A stretch of DNA of 64,000 bases from Jeotgalicoccus saudimassiliensis. GTDB taxonomy: Bacteria; Bacillota; Bacilli; Staphylococcales; Salinicoccaceae. This document shows, piece after piece, positions 1 to 9,818 of this stretch (positions are counted from its first letter, which is position 1; every line of letters begins with the position of its first letter). The position numbers were made by a program, and so were the translations under genes. Below the pieces are notes generated by a model. The model did not search any database and was not told the origin of the DNA. It was given only the letters and a program-made list of their open reading frames with translations. The stretch lies in assembly GCF_000756715.1 (NCBI RefSeq), contig NZ_CCSE01000001.1, forward strand, positions 1,828,001 through 1,892,000, in the 5' to 3' direction.

Positions 1-257
1 TCGGCTGGGGGAACTTCCAGTCGGCCGCCCAGATTATCTGCGTGAATATGGCGCCGAAAGAAAATGTCGGCCTCGCCACATCGACGTTCTTTATCATCCT
101 TGAGATCGGTCTCGGCTTCGGCCCGCTATTCCTCGGGCTGCTCGTGCCGTTCGCAGGATACAGCGGTATGTATCTCCTGATGATTGTACCGATACTTGCT
201 GCAGGTTTCATTTACTTTATGATGGTAGGCAAACGTGGAACAGGTTCATACAGCTAA
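1..257 (+). CDS. MFS transporter, C-terminal fragment
   Basis: The reading frame is open from the first base of the window (codons begin at base 3) to a TAA at 255-257, so only the last 84 or so residues are present. They form two hydrophobic segments joined by a short loop, with a Pro/Gly-rich run (GLGFGPLFLGLLVP) typical of the last helices of major facilitator transporters. The short basic tail is cytoplasmic in that family. Substrate cannot be judged from this piece. A terminator hairpin follows within 12 bases. Confidence 0.7.
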   Translation, partial: GWGNFQSAAQIICVNMAPKENVGLATSTFFIILEIGLGFGPLFLGLLVPFAGYSGMYLLMIVPILAAGFIYFMMVGKRGTGSYS

Positions 258-267
258 ACAGGTTGAA

Positions 268-293
268 ACGGTCGGCTTTGCCGGCCGTTTTAT
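268..293 (+). terminator. Rho-independent terminator after MFS gene
   Basis: A nine-base stem (ACGGTCGGC / GCCGGCCGT, one G-T pair) with a TTT loop is followed by a T-rich stretch. Confidence 0.75.
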
Positions 294-327
294 GATATTA
301 TTGGGGTGTTAAGGGAGGCGTAAAAGC

Positions 328-1629
328 GTGATGATGAGTGACTACAGCAGGAAACAATTACAGGAAGAAAAAGTCTTTAAAGATCCGGTCCACCGGTACG
401 TTCACGTCCGCGACCAGGTCATCTGGGACCTCGTGAAAACGAAAGAATTTCAGCGGCTTAGGAGAATCAAGCAGCTCGGCACATTATATCTGGCGTTTCA
501 CAGCGCGGAACATTCGCGTTTTAACCATTCGCTCGGTGTTTATGAAATTGTGCGCCGCATGATTGAGAACTTTGAAGAATATCCCGAATGGAACAACGAC
601 GACCGTCTGCTCGCACTGGCAGCAGCATTGCTGCATGACCTTGGGCACGGGCCGTTTTCCCATACGTTTGAAGATATATTCCATACTGATCACGAAGAAT
701 ATACGAGGAAAATTATTCTCGAAAATACAGAAGTCAACGCAGTGCTGTCGAAAGTCTCGCCGGATTTCCCGCGTGAAGTGGCGGAAGTCATCAATAAGAC
801 GCATCCGAACAAGCTTGTCATCAGCATGATTTCGAGTCAGATTGATGCCGACAGAATGGATTATCTGCAGAGGGATTCCTACTATACGGGTGTCAGTTAT
901 GGTACGTTCGATATGGAGCGGATTCTCCGTGTGATGCGCCCGTCAAAAGACGAAGTGCTGATTAAGGAAAGCGGGATGCATGCGGTGGAGGATTACTTAA
1001 TGAGCCGTTATCAGATGTACTGGCAGGTATATTTCCATCCGGTATCGCGCGGCGGTGAAGTGATGCTGAACCTCGTTATGCAGCGTGCGAAAGCATTGTA
1101 TAAATCGGACTACAGCTTTAAACAGCAGCCGACGTATTTCATTCCGTTCTTTAACGAGAACGTCACGGTGCACGATTATCTGCGCCTTGATGAAATGGTC
1201 GTTAACTTTTATCTGCAGGAATGGGTGCAGGAAGATGATGAAATACTGAGCGATCTTGCCGGCCGTTTCGTCAACCGCGACCTGTTTAAATATTTACCGT
1301 TTGACGGTTCGATTATTACGATTTCCGAACTGAATGAACTGTATAAAAAAGCGGGTATCGATCCGGATTATTACGTCTTCAGCGACAGCTACTCCGATCT
1401 GCCGTATGATTATGACAGACCGGGACAGAACCGCAACAGACGTCCGATTCACCTGCTGCGTCCGAACGGTGACATCAGGGAAATCAGTTCGCAGTCGGCG
1501 ATTATTAACTCCATTACCGGTATTCACCGTCTGGGTTCGAGATTGTATTATCCGAAAGAAAAGATTTTGGCGATTAAAGATTTAAGCGTCAAAGCAGAAA
1601 TTATTAATTTACTGAATGAACTTGACTAG
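328..1629 (+). CDS. HD-domain phosphohydrolase, YwfO family (dNTPase-like)
   Basis: 433 residues. The GTG start at 328 is preceded by GGAGG at 314-318 with nine bases between; the ATG codons at 331 and 334 are too far. The N-terminal half carries the metal-binding HD motif (LLHDLGHG, H103-D104) with upstream H62/H66 and downstream H112, as in dGTP triphosphohydrolases and the YwfO/EF1143 group. Proteins of that group hydrolyse deoxynucleoside triphosphates; that activity is inferred here. The C-terminal region (from about 270) is the family's own extension. The ywhD-like gene starts 11 bases downstream, so the two are likely co-transcribed. Confidence 0.85.
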   Translation: MMMSDYSRKQLQEEKVFKDPVHRYVHVRDQVIWDLVKTKEFQRLRRIKQLGTLYLAFHSAEHSRFNHSLGVYEIVRRMIENFEEYPEWNNDDRLLALAAALLHDLGHGPFSHTFEDIFHTDHEEYTRKIILENTEVNAVLSKVSPDFPREVAEVINKTHPNKLVISMISSQIDADRMDYLQRDSYYTGVSYGTFDMERILRVMRPSKDEVLIKESGMHAVEDYLMSRYQMYWQVYFHPVSRGGEVMLNLVMQRAKALYKSDYSFKQQPTYFIPFFNENVTVHDYLRLDEMVVNFYLQEWVQEDDEILSDLAGRFVNRDLFKYLPFDGSIITISELNELYKKAGIDPDYYVFSDSYSDLPYDYDRPGQNRNRRPIHLLRPNGDIREISSQSAIINSITGIHRLGSRLYYPKEKILAIKDLSVKAEIINLLNELD

Positions 1630-1640
1630 GAGGTATAACA

Positions 1641-2162
1641 TTGGCTGAAGAACAACCAAAGAAAAAGCCTGGATTCCAGTTTAATATTATTAAAAACGAC
1701 CCGCTAGACGGGCACAGGGGACAAAACTTCGGTGCAATCAGTCTTGAAAATATTGCACCTGTCTATATTAATATCGACACGCAGGAAGCGGAACTCGATA
1801 TCGGTGGTCTGCACGGCAAAGCCGAAGTGGAAAAACGCGTAAAATGGATTAAAGATAAAGCGGAAGCCGAAGGTCCGGATGCGAAAGAATATTTCCTGAT
1901 ATGGATCGCGGTGGAGCGTACAGAGGCAGGACCGGTTTATAACGGTGCAGGTGCATGCTACCTAATGGTCAATAAAGAAAAGCGCCGCGGCTACAAAATG
2001 ATGCATGAACATGTAAACAGTCTTGATGATGCAATGAAGGGGCGTATCAAGCTCGATATTCTCGATGACCATTCCAAAGAAACGCTGAAACAGTTTCTGA
2101 TTAATCACAACGAAGAAATGTGGAATATTTCACAAGACATGCGCGCAGCATTTGATAAATAG
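1641..2162 (+). CDS. ywhD: YwhD family protein
   Basis: 173 residues, TTG start six bases after a perfect AGGAGGT at 1628-1634. The sequence matches what I know of the Firmicute YwhD family: a KKKPGFQFNIIKNDPLDGH opening, a central IWIAVER strand and a K/R-rich middle. It has no signal peptide or membrane segment, so it is cytosolic. The function of this family is not established. It sits directly behind the HD phosphohydrolase and ends about 100 bases before a strong terminator, so it is probably the last gene of that two-gene unit. Confidence 0.8.
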   Translation: MAEEQPKKKPGFQFNIIKNDPLDGHRGQNFGAISLENIAPVYINIDTQEAELDIGGLHGKAEVEKRVKWIKDKAEAEGPDAKEYFLIWIAVERTEAGPVYNGAGACYLMVNKEKRRGYKMMHEHVNSLDDAMKGRIKLDILDDHSKETLKQFLINHNEEMWNISQDMRAAFDK

Positions 2163-2267
2163 GCTGTGAAAAATTATGTCTTTTTTGTGTCTTTTGCATA
2201 ATACATTGCACAATAGTGAATCTATGGATAAAATAAAGGATAGTTATAGACATATAACTAGGACATA

Positions 2268-2297
2268 AAGGCGGGGCAATTTGCCCTGCCTTTTTTA
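2268..2297 (+). terminator. Rho-independent terminator after ywhD
   Basis: An 11-base stem (AAGGCGGGGCA / TGCCCTGCCTT, one G-T pair) is followed by TTTTTT. Confidence 0.85.
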
Positions 2298-2327
2298 TGT
2301 TTAACGGGACCAATGCGGTTTCCGATA

Positions 2328-2336
2328 TGGTATAAT
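2328..2336 (+). promoter_or_regulatory. Extended -10 promoter for ywiB-argS
   Basis: TGGTATAAT is a perfect extended -10 element. There is no good -35 at 17 bases, as expected for TGn promoters. It lies 24 bases before the ywiB start. Confidence 0.6.
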
Positions 2337-2359
2337 TTACGATACTGAAGGTGATAAAA

Positions 2360-2758
2360 ATGACCGGATCAATAACGCATGACTGCATACTGACGCAGCT
2401 TGTATTTATGCACGGTGAAGAAACGAAATACGAACAGAAACTGACAGTCTCCGAAATTGACAAAGGGGACACGTATTTGCGCTATACTGAAGCGCTTGAT
2501 GACAACGAACTTAAAGTCACGGTCAGACTTGGGGATAACTACGTTAAACTCCAGCGACGGGGCATTATAAATATGAATTTTTATTTTGAAGAAGGTGTGA
2601 GGACGGATACGTTTTACGACTCTCCGGCCGGCAGACACCATTTTGAAATTGTGACACATGAACTGAAAACCGGAGACGGCATACTGACTATTAAATATGA
2701 TTTATTTGAAAGTGGCACGCTGCTCGGCAAATATAAATACACGTTGGAGAGGATTTAA
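2360..2758 (+). CDS. ywiB: YwiB-like beta-barrel protein (DUF1934)
   Basis: About 132 residues. The ATG at 2360 is favoured over the GTG at 2351 because AAGGTG at 2348-2353 is a ribosome site correctly spaced for the former and overlaps the latter. The protein is built from alternating beta strands, including a paired [10 protein letters not shown]...VKLQRRG stretch, typical of the DUF1934/YwiB family. The gene stands two bases before argS, the same order as ywiB-argS in Bacillus subtilis. Function is unknown. Co-transcription with argS is very likely. Confidence 0.8.
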   Translation: MTGSITHDCILTQLVFMHGEETKYEQKLTVSEIDKGDTYLRYTEALDDNELKVTVRLGDNYVKLQRRGIINMNFYFEEGVRTDTFYDSPAGRHHFEIVTHELKTGDGILTIKYDLFESGTLLGKYKYTLERI

Positions 2759-2760
2759 TT

Positions 2761-4407
2761 ATGAACTTAAAACAGCAGTTAAAAGAAGCAATTGAAGCCG
2801 CGATTAAAAAAGCGGACATAGTGGAAGAAATTCCTGAAGTTAAAGTTGAAGTGCCGAAAGATAAAAACAACGGTGACTTTTCAACGAATGCAGCGATGAC
2901 ACTGACGAAACTGGCTCGTAAAAACCCGAGAGATATCGCACAGGCGATTATCGACAACATCGATAAAAAAGCAGCAAGCGTTAAAGAAATCAGCATCGCA
3001 GGGCCGGGTTTTATCAACTTTAAAATGGAGACAGCTGAACTTGCCAACGTCATTTACACTGTGCTCGATAAGAAAGAAAACTACGGACGCACAGCGCAGG
3101 AATCAGCGGAAAAAGTACTGATTGAGTTCGTAAGTGCGAACCCGACAGGCGATCTGCATATCGGACACGCGAGAAACGCATCTGTCGGTGCGACACTTGC
3201 CAACATTATGGATTTTGCGGGTTACGATGTGACGCGTGAATACTACATTAACGATGCCGGAAACCAAATCAACAATCTTGCGAAATCGATTGAGGCGCGT
3301 TACTTTGAGGCACTCGGTGAAGAACTGAATATGCCTGAAGACGGCTACAACGGTAAAGATATTAAAGTCATCGGTGAGAAACTGGCGTCAGAGCACCCGG
3401 AATACAAAGACCTGGAAGAAGCGGAACGTATTTCGAAATTCCGCGACCTTGGTGTCGAGTATGAAATGCGTAAGCTGAAAGGCGACCTTGAGGAATTCCG
3501 CATTAAATTCGATAACTGGTTCAGTGAAACATCATTGTATGAAAGCGGCGAAATCGACGAAGCGATGACGAAGATGAAAGAGAACGGCTACATCTTTGAA
3601 GCAGACGATGCGACGTGGCTGCGTACGACAGACTTTAAAGACGATAAAGACCGCGTCCTTGTAAAAGGCGACGGTACACTGACGTACTTAATGCCGGATA
3701 TTGCATACCACTACGATAAAGTAGAGCGCGGATTCGACAAGCTGATTAACTTATTCGGTGCAGACCACCATGGTTATATCAACCGTCTGAAAGCATCATT
3801 AGGCGCTTTAGGTGAGAACCCCGATAAGCTGGAAATCCAAATTATGCAGCTCGTTCGTCTGCTTGAAAACGGCGAAGAAGTGAAGATGAGTAAACGTACA
3901 GGTAAAGCAGTGACACTGCGTGATCTGATTGACATGATCGGTGTGGATGCTGCACGTTACTTCATGATTATGCGTTCGACAGACACTCACTTTGACTTTG
4001 ACCTGGACCTTGCACGCAGTGAATCAAGCGACAACCCTGTGTACTATGCACAGTACGCTCACGCGCGAATCTGCAGTATTTTACGCCAGGCAAAAGAACA
4101 GGGCTTCGAAGTGGACCTTCAGAATCCTGTGGACATTATTGAAAACGAACAGGCACTTGAACTGCTTAAGAAAGTACTGGAATTCCCGAACATCGTTAAA
4201 GGTGCAGCGGAATCACGCGCAACACAGCGTATTCCGAACTACATCCACGATTTAGCGGCAAGCTTCCACAAATTCTATAACGCAGAAAAAGTACTTGGTG
4301 AAAATGCAGATAAAACACGTGCATATATACTGATGATCGAAGCCGTGCGCCAGACACTGGAAAACGCACTTCGTCTGATCGACGTATCTGCACCTGAAAA
4401 AATGTAA
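2761..4407 (+). CDS. argS: Arginyl-tRNA synthetase
   Basis: 548 residues, the usual length for bacterial ArgRS. It charges tRNA-Arg with arginine in the cytosol. The N-terminal tRNA-binding add-1 domain covers roughly residues 1-110. The class I HIGH motif is HIGH at 133-136 (preceded by ANPTGDL). The KMSKS equivalent is KMSKRTG at 375-381, a fully functional-looking variant common in ArgRS. The anticodon-binding alpha-helical domain fills the C-terminus and ends in the characteristic RLIDV...EKM. The start ATG follows a GGAGAGG ribosome site, two bases after the ywiB stop. Confidence 0.97.
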   Translation: MNLKQQLKEAIEAAIKKADIVEEIPEVKVEVPKDKNNGDFSTNAAMTLTKLARKNPRDIAQAIIDNIDKKAASVKEISIAGPGFINFKMETAELANVIYTVLDKKENYGRTAQESAEKVLIEFVSANPTGDLHIGHARNASVGATLANIMDFAGYDVTREYYINDAGNQINNLAKSIEARYFEALGEELNMPEDGYNGKDIKVIGEKLASEHPEYKDLEEAERISKFRDLGVEYEMRKLKGDLEEFRIKFDNWFSETSLYESGEIDEAMTKMKENGYIFEADDATWLRTTDFKDDKDRVLVKGDGTLTYLMPDIAYHYDKVERGFDKLINLFGADHHGYINRLKASLGALGENPDKLEIQIMQLVRLLENGEEVKMSKRTGKAVTLRDLIDMIGVDAARYFMIMRSTDTHFDFDLDLARSESSDNPVYYAQYAHARICSILRQAKEQGFEVDLQNPVDIIENEQALELLKKVLEFPNIVKGAAESRATQRIPNYIHDLAASFHKFYNAEKVLGENADKTRAYILMIEAVRQTLENALRLIDVSAPEKM

Positions 4408-4420
4408 ATCATATACTGGA

Positions 4421-4448
4421 GCCCGAACTTTCGAGTTCGGGCTTTTTT
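4421..4448 (+). terminator. Rho-independent terminator after argS
   Basis: A nine-base perfect stem (GCCCGAACT / AGTTCGGGC) closed by a TTCG tetraloop, then TTTTTT. Confidence 0.93.
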
Positions 4449-4510
4449 ATTCGGGATTTACCCTGTATAAGGGTGATGAACTTTAATATAATGAATATAT
4501 TGCGGCTGTG

Positions 4511-4787
4511 GGCGTCTTCGTTTTTTTGACGACGACGCCCAGGCTGTGTTGAACGTCTTCGTTTTTTTGACGACGCCGTCCAGTCTGTGTTGAACGTCTT
4601 CGTTTTTTTGACGACGCCCAGGCTGTGTTGAACGTCTTCGTTTTTTTGACGACGCCGTCCAGTCTGTGTTGAACGTCTTCGTTTTTTTGACGACGCCGTC
4701 CAGGCTGTGTTGGACGTCTTCGTTTTTTTGACGACGACGCCCAGGCTGTGTTGAACGTCTTCGTTTTCGTAACGACGACGTCCAAAC
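4511..4787. repeat. Tandem array 1: seven units, 41 bp period
   Basis: CGTCTTCG recurs at 4513, 4554, 4595, 4633, 4674, 4715 and 4756, giving steps of 41, 41, 38, 41, 41 and 41. Each unit has an imperfect inverted repeat, CGTCTTC...GACGACG, around a T-rich loop. The loop run of seven Ts is kept in six units and is TTTTCGTAAC in the last. The joining segment CCAGGCTGTGTTGAA varies slightly. The array fills the space between the argS terminator and the next gene. Reading frames through it are artefacts of stop-free units. Confidence 0.95.
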
Positions 4788-4815
4788 CTTCTTCACCAGA
4801 AAGGAGAAACTGTAA

Positions 4816-5688
4816 TTGAAGCCAATTTACATATATTTATCGCTGCTCAGCGTTCTGCTGCTCGCGTCATGCAGTGATAACGAAAATAAACAGACTGAAA
4901 TCTCAACAAATAATGATATGCGCATCATTTCCCTTATGCCGAGCAATACGGAAATTATCGCGGAGCTTGGTGCAGCAGAGAGCCTCGCAGGCATTACTGT
5001 GACGGATAATTATCCTGAAACACTGGATGAGAATCTTGCCCGTTTTGATACGTTCGCCCTCGATGAGGAAACGATGATGGCGCTCAATCCGACCCACATC
5101 ATTTCACACGAAAGCAATCATGACGGAAATCAGAAAATTATCGACAACGTTGTTTCAAACACAGGTGCGGAACTGCTTATCGTCGATGATGCTTCACAAA
5201 TCGATGAAATTTATTCGACGATTACCGACATCGGTGAGTTTCTCCACAAAGACGCTGAAGCGGAGACTCTGAACAGAGAACTCCGGCGGGAAGTAACTTC
5301 AATTCAAGAAGAATACAGCGGTCAGACTCCGGACGATAAAGCGCTCATACTCATTTCAACGACCCCGGATGTTTACATAGCGGGGAGTGAGACTTTTATC
5401 GACAGCTATCTTGAAATACTCAACATCGACAATGTGTTTCAGGATGTGAACGGTTATCCAGCGGTAACTTCTGAAGATTTAATTGCACGTGAGCCCGGAA
5501 AAGTTATTTCGACGCTCGGTATCGATAACAAAGGGCTCACACAGGAGCTGAATAGCATTTCGGGACTGGAAGGCACTCCGATTACCCGGCCTGAAAACCA
5601 GTGCACACCGGATCCCGATGTAATATCACGTCCGGGCCCGAGGTTTACTGAAGGGCTTGCCGCGATTGCGGAGTGTGTGTATGAATAA
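4816..5688 (+). CDS. Cobalamin/iron-siderophore-type ABC substrate-binding lipoprotein
   Basis: 290 residues, TTG start eight bases after AAGGAGA. A lipoprotein signal peptide ends in LLASC (Cys19), so the mature protein is tethered outside the membrane. From residue 36 it follows the BtuF/FhuD-type periplasmic-binding fold; MRIISLMPSNTEII and ELGAAESLAGITVTDNYP match the N-terminal lobe of BtuF-like proteins. The ligand (corrinoid, haem or siderophore) cannot be told from sequence. The permease gene overlaps its end by eight bases. No ATPase gene adjoins, so the pair must borrow one. Confidence 0.8.
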   Translation: MKPIYIYLSLLSVLLLASCSDNENKQTEISTNNDMRIISLMPSNTEIIAELGAAESLAGITVTDNYPETLDENLARFDTFALDEETMMALNPTHIISHESNHDGNQKIIDNVVSNTGAELLIVDDASQIDEIYSTITDIGEFLHKDAEAETLNRELRREVTSIQEEYSGQTPDDKALILISTTPDVYIAGSETFIDSYLEILNIDNVFQDVNGYPAVTSEDLIAREPGKVISTLGIDNKGLTQELNSISGLEGTPITRPENQCTPDPDVISRPGPRFTEGLAAIAECVYE

Positions 5689-6634
5689 AACCAATTCAAT
5701 TCTCGTCATCATGTTAATTATCAGCGTCATTCTGAGTATTTTTATCGGTTCGGTAAACTTCGCCAATGTTTCGAATATGCAGGTATTCAGCATTATACTC
5801 GATGTGCGTTTGCCGCGCGTTCTTATGGCGATTCTCGTCGGTGCGGCACTCGCGATGAGCGGGGTGGTTTTCCAGGTGATCCTTAAAAATCCGATGGCCG
5901 ACAGTTTCACGCTCGGAATGGCAAACGGTGCGGTGCTAGGTGCGGCGATTACGGTAGTTACTGTCATTCCGGCAGTATTTGCACCGGTTTTAAGTATTGG
6001 ACTCGGTTTGTTAAGCTTATTATTCGTGCTCATTACCGCGCGGAAACTCGATTTAAATTACCGTCCCGAAACGTTAATTATTACCGGCATACTGCTCGGC
6101 GCAATGCTGTCGGGAGTACTCTACATAATTATTCTCCTGTTTCCGGAAGATACTGTGAACATTGCGCGTTACATGTTCGGTTCACTCGGCGGTGCGGATT
6201 TCACGGAAGTGTCGGTGCTGCTCCTCGTGACTGCCGTTTCATTTATTATTCTGGAGCGCTGCGGCCATGTGCTTGATCTTTTAAAGCTCGGAGACATTAG
6301 AGCACACGCGCTTGGTGTCAACGTCAGCGTGATCCGTCCGCTTCTCCTCGTGACTGCTGCGGTACCGCCCCTTGTTGCCATCAGCTATACCGGCATTATT
6401 GCGCTCGTCGGCATCATTATTCCGCAGATTATTTTATACATCAGGCCGATGAACTTCCGGCCGCTTCTGAAACGCTCGGTTTTAATCGGCGGACTGTATG
6501 TGCTGGTTATCGATACGCTCGGCCGGACATTAATCGCACCGCTGCAAATTCCAACCGGTGTTATGGTCATGCTGTCGGCGGTCCCGCTGTTCATCTTTCT
6601 GCTTTATAAACGCATTCTTACCGGCGCACGCTAG
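5681..6634 (+). CDS. FecCD-family ABC transporter permease
   Basis: 317 residues when started at the ATG at 5681, whose ATGAATAA overlaps the stop of the binding-protein gene (translational coupling). An upstream in-frame TTG at 5657 is less likely. It has eight to ten hydrophobic helices. RLPRVLMAILVGAALAMSG is the hallmark FecCD segment near the N-terminus, and GIIALVGIIIPQIILYI is the cytoplasmic coupling region. It forms the membrane channel for the preceding binding protein. The dimeric ATPase needed to power it is not encoded here; in staphylococci a shared FhuC-type ATPase serves several such permeases, which is the inferred solution. Confidence 0.88.
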   Translation: MNKTNSILVIMLIISVILSIFIGSVNFANVSNMQVFSIILDVRLPRVLMAILVGAALAMSGVVFQVILKNPMADSFTLGMANGAVLGAAITVVTVIPAVFAPVLSIGLGLLSLLFVLITARKLDLNYRPETLIITGILLGAMLSGVLYIIILLFPEDTVNIARYMFGSLGGADFTEVSVLLLVTAVSFIILERCGHVLDLLKLGDIRAHALGVNVSVIRPLLLVTAAVPPLVAISYTGIIALVGIIIPQIILYIRPMNFRPLLKRSVLIGGLYVLVIDTLGRTLIAPLQIPTGVMVMLSAVPLFIFLLYKRILTGAR

Positions 6635-6728
6635 GTGATAATTGATTAAATATTCTGTAAAAATATTTCTTATTCATTAGTAAACCCGCGTTAAAGAATG
6701 TTATATTTATAAAAAAGGGGGAATTTTA

Positions 6729-8684
6729 ATGAGCAGAGTTTCTGTTGATGATATCTTCAAAATTAAAACGGTATCGTCGCCGGCAGTTGTACCGGGTACG
6801 GGCAGGGTTACATATCTTGTAACGAGGACTGACGAGGATAAGGATACTTACTATTCGTACCTTCACAACTATGACGGCAGGGGTAATCTACAGCTTACAT
6901 ATAAGAATGAGACAATCTCGAATGTGACTCATTCACATGACGGAACGATGACATTATTTACAGCACCGGACGACGATAAAAAAACGCAGGTCTTTATAAT
7001 GAGACATGCAGGCGGTGAACGCGAACAGCTGACACATGAAGAAAATGGGGTATTCGGTGCACAGTTCGCTCACGATGATCAGTCGGTGTTTTATCACGTT
7101 TCGAATGATAAGAACCCGGACGATAAGAAAGAAAAAGAGGATAAGGATAAAAAGCCGGAAGCCACGGTGATTACCCGCATGAAATATAAGAGTGACGGCG
7201 GTCCGGGACCGTACGGCTTATTAAACGAGAAGTTTACTGCGGTAAAATCAATCGCGATTAAACCGGATGAAGCTGAAACTGTACTATCAGGTGAAGAGAA
7301 CTTTACGCTGTACGATGTCTTTGCGGACGGTTTAATTTATGCGACAGATAAGAGTGACAATCCTGACTTTAACTTCGCACAGCAGCTTTATATGCGTGTG
7401 AACGGGGAAGATAAACTGATTCGTGACGATGCCGGATTTATGAAAGCTGAAATGTCACCTGACGGCCGTTATATTTTAATGACGGTTATGACGCGCCAGT
7501 TTAAAAACGCGACACATCCGCATATTGAAATTTACGATGTCCGGAGCGGTGAAAGTATCGATGTGACAACGAAGCTCGATAAACCGGTCGGCGGTCTTGT
7601 GGCACAGGATACGCAGCAGAATGCTGCCGGCAACACAGCTGAATGGATTTCAGACAGCGAATACGTCTTTTTAGTGTCTGAATTCGGCAGTGTGAACCTG
7701 TATAAAGGAGATGTGGAAGGAAATATCCGTCCGCTCCTTCGCAGTGAGCACAATATATTCGGTATGACTGCGGATGCCGAAGCGGCATATCTCACGATTT
7801 CAACTCACGTCTCTCCAAGTGAACTGTATAAGTTCGACTTTGGTACTGAAGAGCTGACTCAGCTGACAGAGCATAATCACAATTATGTGGCTGATACAGA
7901 GCTGGTTAAACCAGAAACGATCGAGTTCCGGAGTTTTGACGATACGACGGTGCACGGCTGGTTTATGAAACCGGCCGGTTTTGAAGCGGGTAAAAACTAT
8001 CCGATGGTCACGAACATTCACGGCGGACCGCATGCGTTATATGCGAATACTTTCTTCCATGAAATGCAGCTGCTCGCGTCGAAAGGATATGCGGTACTGT
8101 TCATTAATCCGAGAGGCTCGCACAGTTACTCGCAGGAATTCGTAGACGCAGTCCGCGGTGATTACGGCAACGGCGATTATAAGGATATTATGGCTGCGGT
8201 TGACCACATCACAGAGAAGTATGACTGGATTGATACGGATAATCTCGGTGTGACGGGCGGCTCTTACGGCGGCTTTATGACGAACTGGATTGTCGGTCAT
8301 ACGAACCGCTTTAAAGCGGCGGTCACACAGCGTTCCATCAGTAACTGGATCAGCTTCAGAGGAGTATCGGATATTGGATACTACTTCACGGACTGGCAGA
8401 TTTTAGCCGGCCTTGATAATCTCGACAAACTGTGGCATCATTCACCGCTGAAGTATGCTGCAAATGTTGAAACACCGTTATTAATACTGCACGGTGAAGA
8501 AGACATCCGCTGTCCGATTGAACAGGCGGAACAGCTCTTTATCGAACTGAAGTCGAGAGGGAAAGAAACGGAATTTGTCCGTTTCCCTGAATCTTCGCAT
8601 GAATTATCACGCTCGGGTAAGCCGAGTCTGAAAATGCAGCGTCTGAATCATATTACACGCTGGTTCGAACAATATTTAACTTAA
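6729..8684 (+). CDS. S9-family serine peptidase (acylaminoacyl-peptidase/YuxL-like)
   Basis: 651 residues, start ATG after GGGGGAA. The first 380 residues form a beta-propeller of short WD40/PD40-like repeats (for example MSPDGRYILMTV). The C-terminal alpha/beta hydrolase domain holds the catalytic triad: Ser512 in GGSYGG, Asp592 in GEEDIRCP and His624 in SSHELS. There is no signal peptide, so it is cytosolic. S9C enzymes cleave short peptides, removing N-terminal or acyl-blocked residues. An EKEDKDKK-rich loop near residue 140 is a lineage-specific insert. It leads a probable operon with a proline dipeptidase 22 bases later and aspartase beyond. Confidence 0.9.
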   Translation: MSRVSVDDIFKIKTVSSPAVVPGTGRVTYLVTRTDEDKDTYYSYLHNYDGRGNLQLTYKNETISNVTHSHDGTMTLFTAPDDDKKTQVFIMRHAGGEREQLTHEENGVFGAQFAHDDQSVFYHVSNDKNPDDKKEKEDKDKKPEATVITRMKYKSDGGPGPYGLLNEKFTAVKSIAIKPDEAETVLSGEENFTLYDVFADGLIYATDKSDNPDFNFAQQLYMRVNGEDKLIRDDAGFMKAEMSPDGRYILMTVMTRQFKNATHPHIEIYDVRSGESIDVTTKLDKPVGGLVAQDTQQNAAGNTAEWISDSEYVFLVSEFGSVNLYKGDVEGNIRPLLRSEHNIFGMTADAEAAYLTISTHVSPSELYKFDFGTEELTQLTEHNHNYVADTELVKPETIEFRSFDDTTVHGWFMKPAGFEAGKNYPMVTNIHGGPHALYANTFFHEMQLLASKGYAVLFINPRGSHSYSQEFVDAVRGDYGNGDYKDIMAAVDHITEKYDWIDTDNLGVTGGSYGGFMTNWIVGHTNRFKAAVTQRSISNWISFRGVSDIGYYFTDWQILAGLDNLDKLWHHSPLKYAANVETPLLILHGEEDIRCPIEQAEQLFIELKSRGKETEFVRFPESSHELSRSGKPSLKMQRLNHITRWFEQYLT

Positions 8685-8706
8685 TTTAATTGGAGGAAGA
8701 TTTTAT

Positions 8707-9795
8707 ATGACAGGCAAGATTGAGGCGCTCGCTAAAAGCGTCAAGGCAGACTATTCTATTATTTCTGATCCGATGAACATATTTTACTTTTCGGGTGTGC
8801 ACCTGGAGCCGCATGAAAGACTGCTGCTGCTGCTCGTGGATAACAAGACGCTCGACACTGCAATGATTTACCCGGCACTTGACGGTGAAACGGTCAAGGC
8901 GAATACAGACCTGACAACGTATCTTCCGCATGATGATCAGGACGATGCGTTCCAGTACGTGTTCGATACAATTCCTGAAGGTAAAACAGTTGCGGTGGAA
9001 GGTGAGCATTTAATTTACTCAAGATATTTACGCCTAATCGAAAAGTATGCGCCGGAAAATATTTCTACGCTCGATGATGAAGTGAACTATCTGCGCGGTA
9101 AAAAGAATGAACGCGATAAAGCCGAGCTCCAGCGTGCAGTCGATATGACTGAAAAAGCACTTGAAGACTTAAAAACAATTACTGTCGAAGGAAAAACTGA
9201 AATGGAAATTTCTGATTTCCTCGTTAAACAGTTTAAATCATACGGTGCAGTTGGTCCGAGCTTTGGTCCAAGTGTGCTTGCAGGTAAAAAATCTGCAATG
9301 CCGCACGGTGAAACAGGCACGAATGTTATCGAGCGCGGCGACTTTCTGCTGATCGACTTCGGCGTAGTATCAGATACAGGATATGTGTCTGACATGACGC
9401 GTACTTTTATCGTTGGAGAAGCGACGAAAGAACAGGAAGAGATCTACAAGACGGTATTGAGGTCAAATCTCGAAGGTATCAAGGCATCACAGGCAGGCAC
9501 AGTGATGGGCGATATTGACCGAGCGTCACGCGATGTAATCGAAGATGCCGGATACGGAGAATATTTCATGCACCGTATCGGTCACGGACTCGGCCACGAT
9601 GTGCACGAAGCACCGTCAATTCACGGCGGTAACACTGACAAACTTGAAGCGGGGCACGTAATCACAATTGAGCCGGGTATTTACAATCCGGAAATCGGCG
9701 GTGTCCGCATCGAGGATATGCTGTATATCGATGAAGACACAACATATAACTTCAATAGTTTTCCAAAAGATTTTGAATCGATGATTATTAAATAA
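8707..9795 (+). CDS. M24 Xaa-Pro dipeptidase/aminopeptidase
   Basis: 362 residues. The creatinase-like N-terminal domain covers about 1-130. The C-terminal pita-bread domain has all five dinuclear metal ligands: D217 and D229 (DFG...VSDMTRT), H293 (GHGLGHD), E322 (EPGIY) and E336 (VRIEDM). Such enzymes cleave peptides with proline in second position in the cytosol. The length fits PepQ/YqhT-type proteins. The gene follows the S9 peptidase by 22 bases and precedes aspA by 23, with a ribosome site (GGAGG) before its ATG. Confidence 0.92.
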   Translation: MTGKIEALAKSVKADYSIISDPMNIFYFSGVHLEPHERLLLLLVDNKTLDTAMIYPALDGETVKANTDLTTYLPHDDQDDAFQYVFDTIPEGKTVAVEGEHLIYSRYLRLIEKYAPENISTLDDEVNYLRGKKNERDKAELQRAVDMTEKALEDLKTITVEGKTEMEISDFLVKQFKSYGAVGPSFGPSVLAGKKSAMPHGETGTNVIERGDFLLIDFGVVSDTGYVSDMTRTFIVGEATKEQEEIYKTVLRSNLEGIKASQAGTVMGDIDRASRDVIEDAGYGEYFMHRIGHGLGHDVHEAPSIHGGNTDKLEAGHVITIEPGIYNPEIGGVRIEDMLYIDEDTTYNFNSFPKDFESMIIK

Positions 9796-9818
9796 CTTAA
9801 TTTAGGAGCTGCATTGAT

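Noticed and set aside
4458-4796. Long open frames on the minus strand with K/R-rich repeats
   Set aside because: They are translations of tandem array 1. The unit has few stops, frames change with the 38-bp unit, and there is no ribosome site or promoter.
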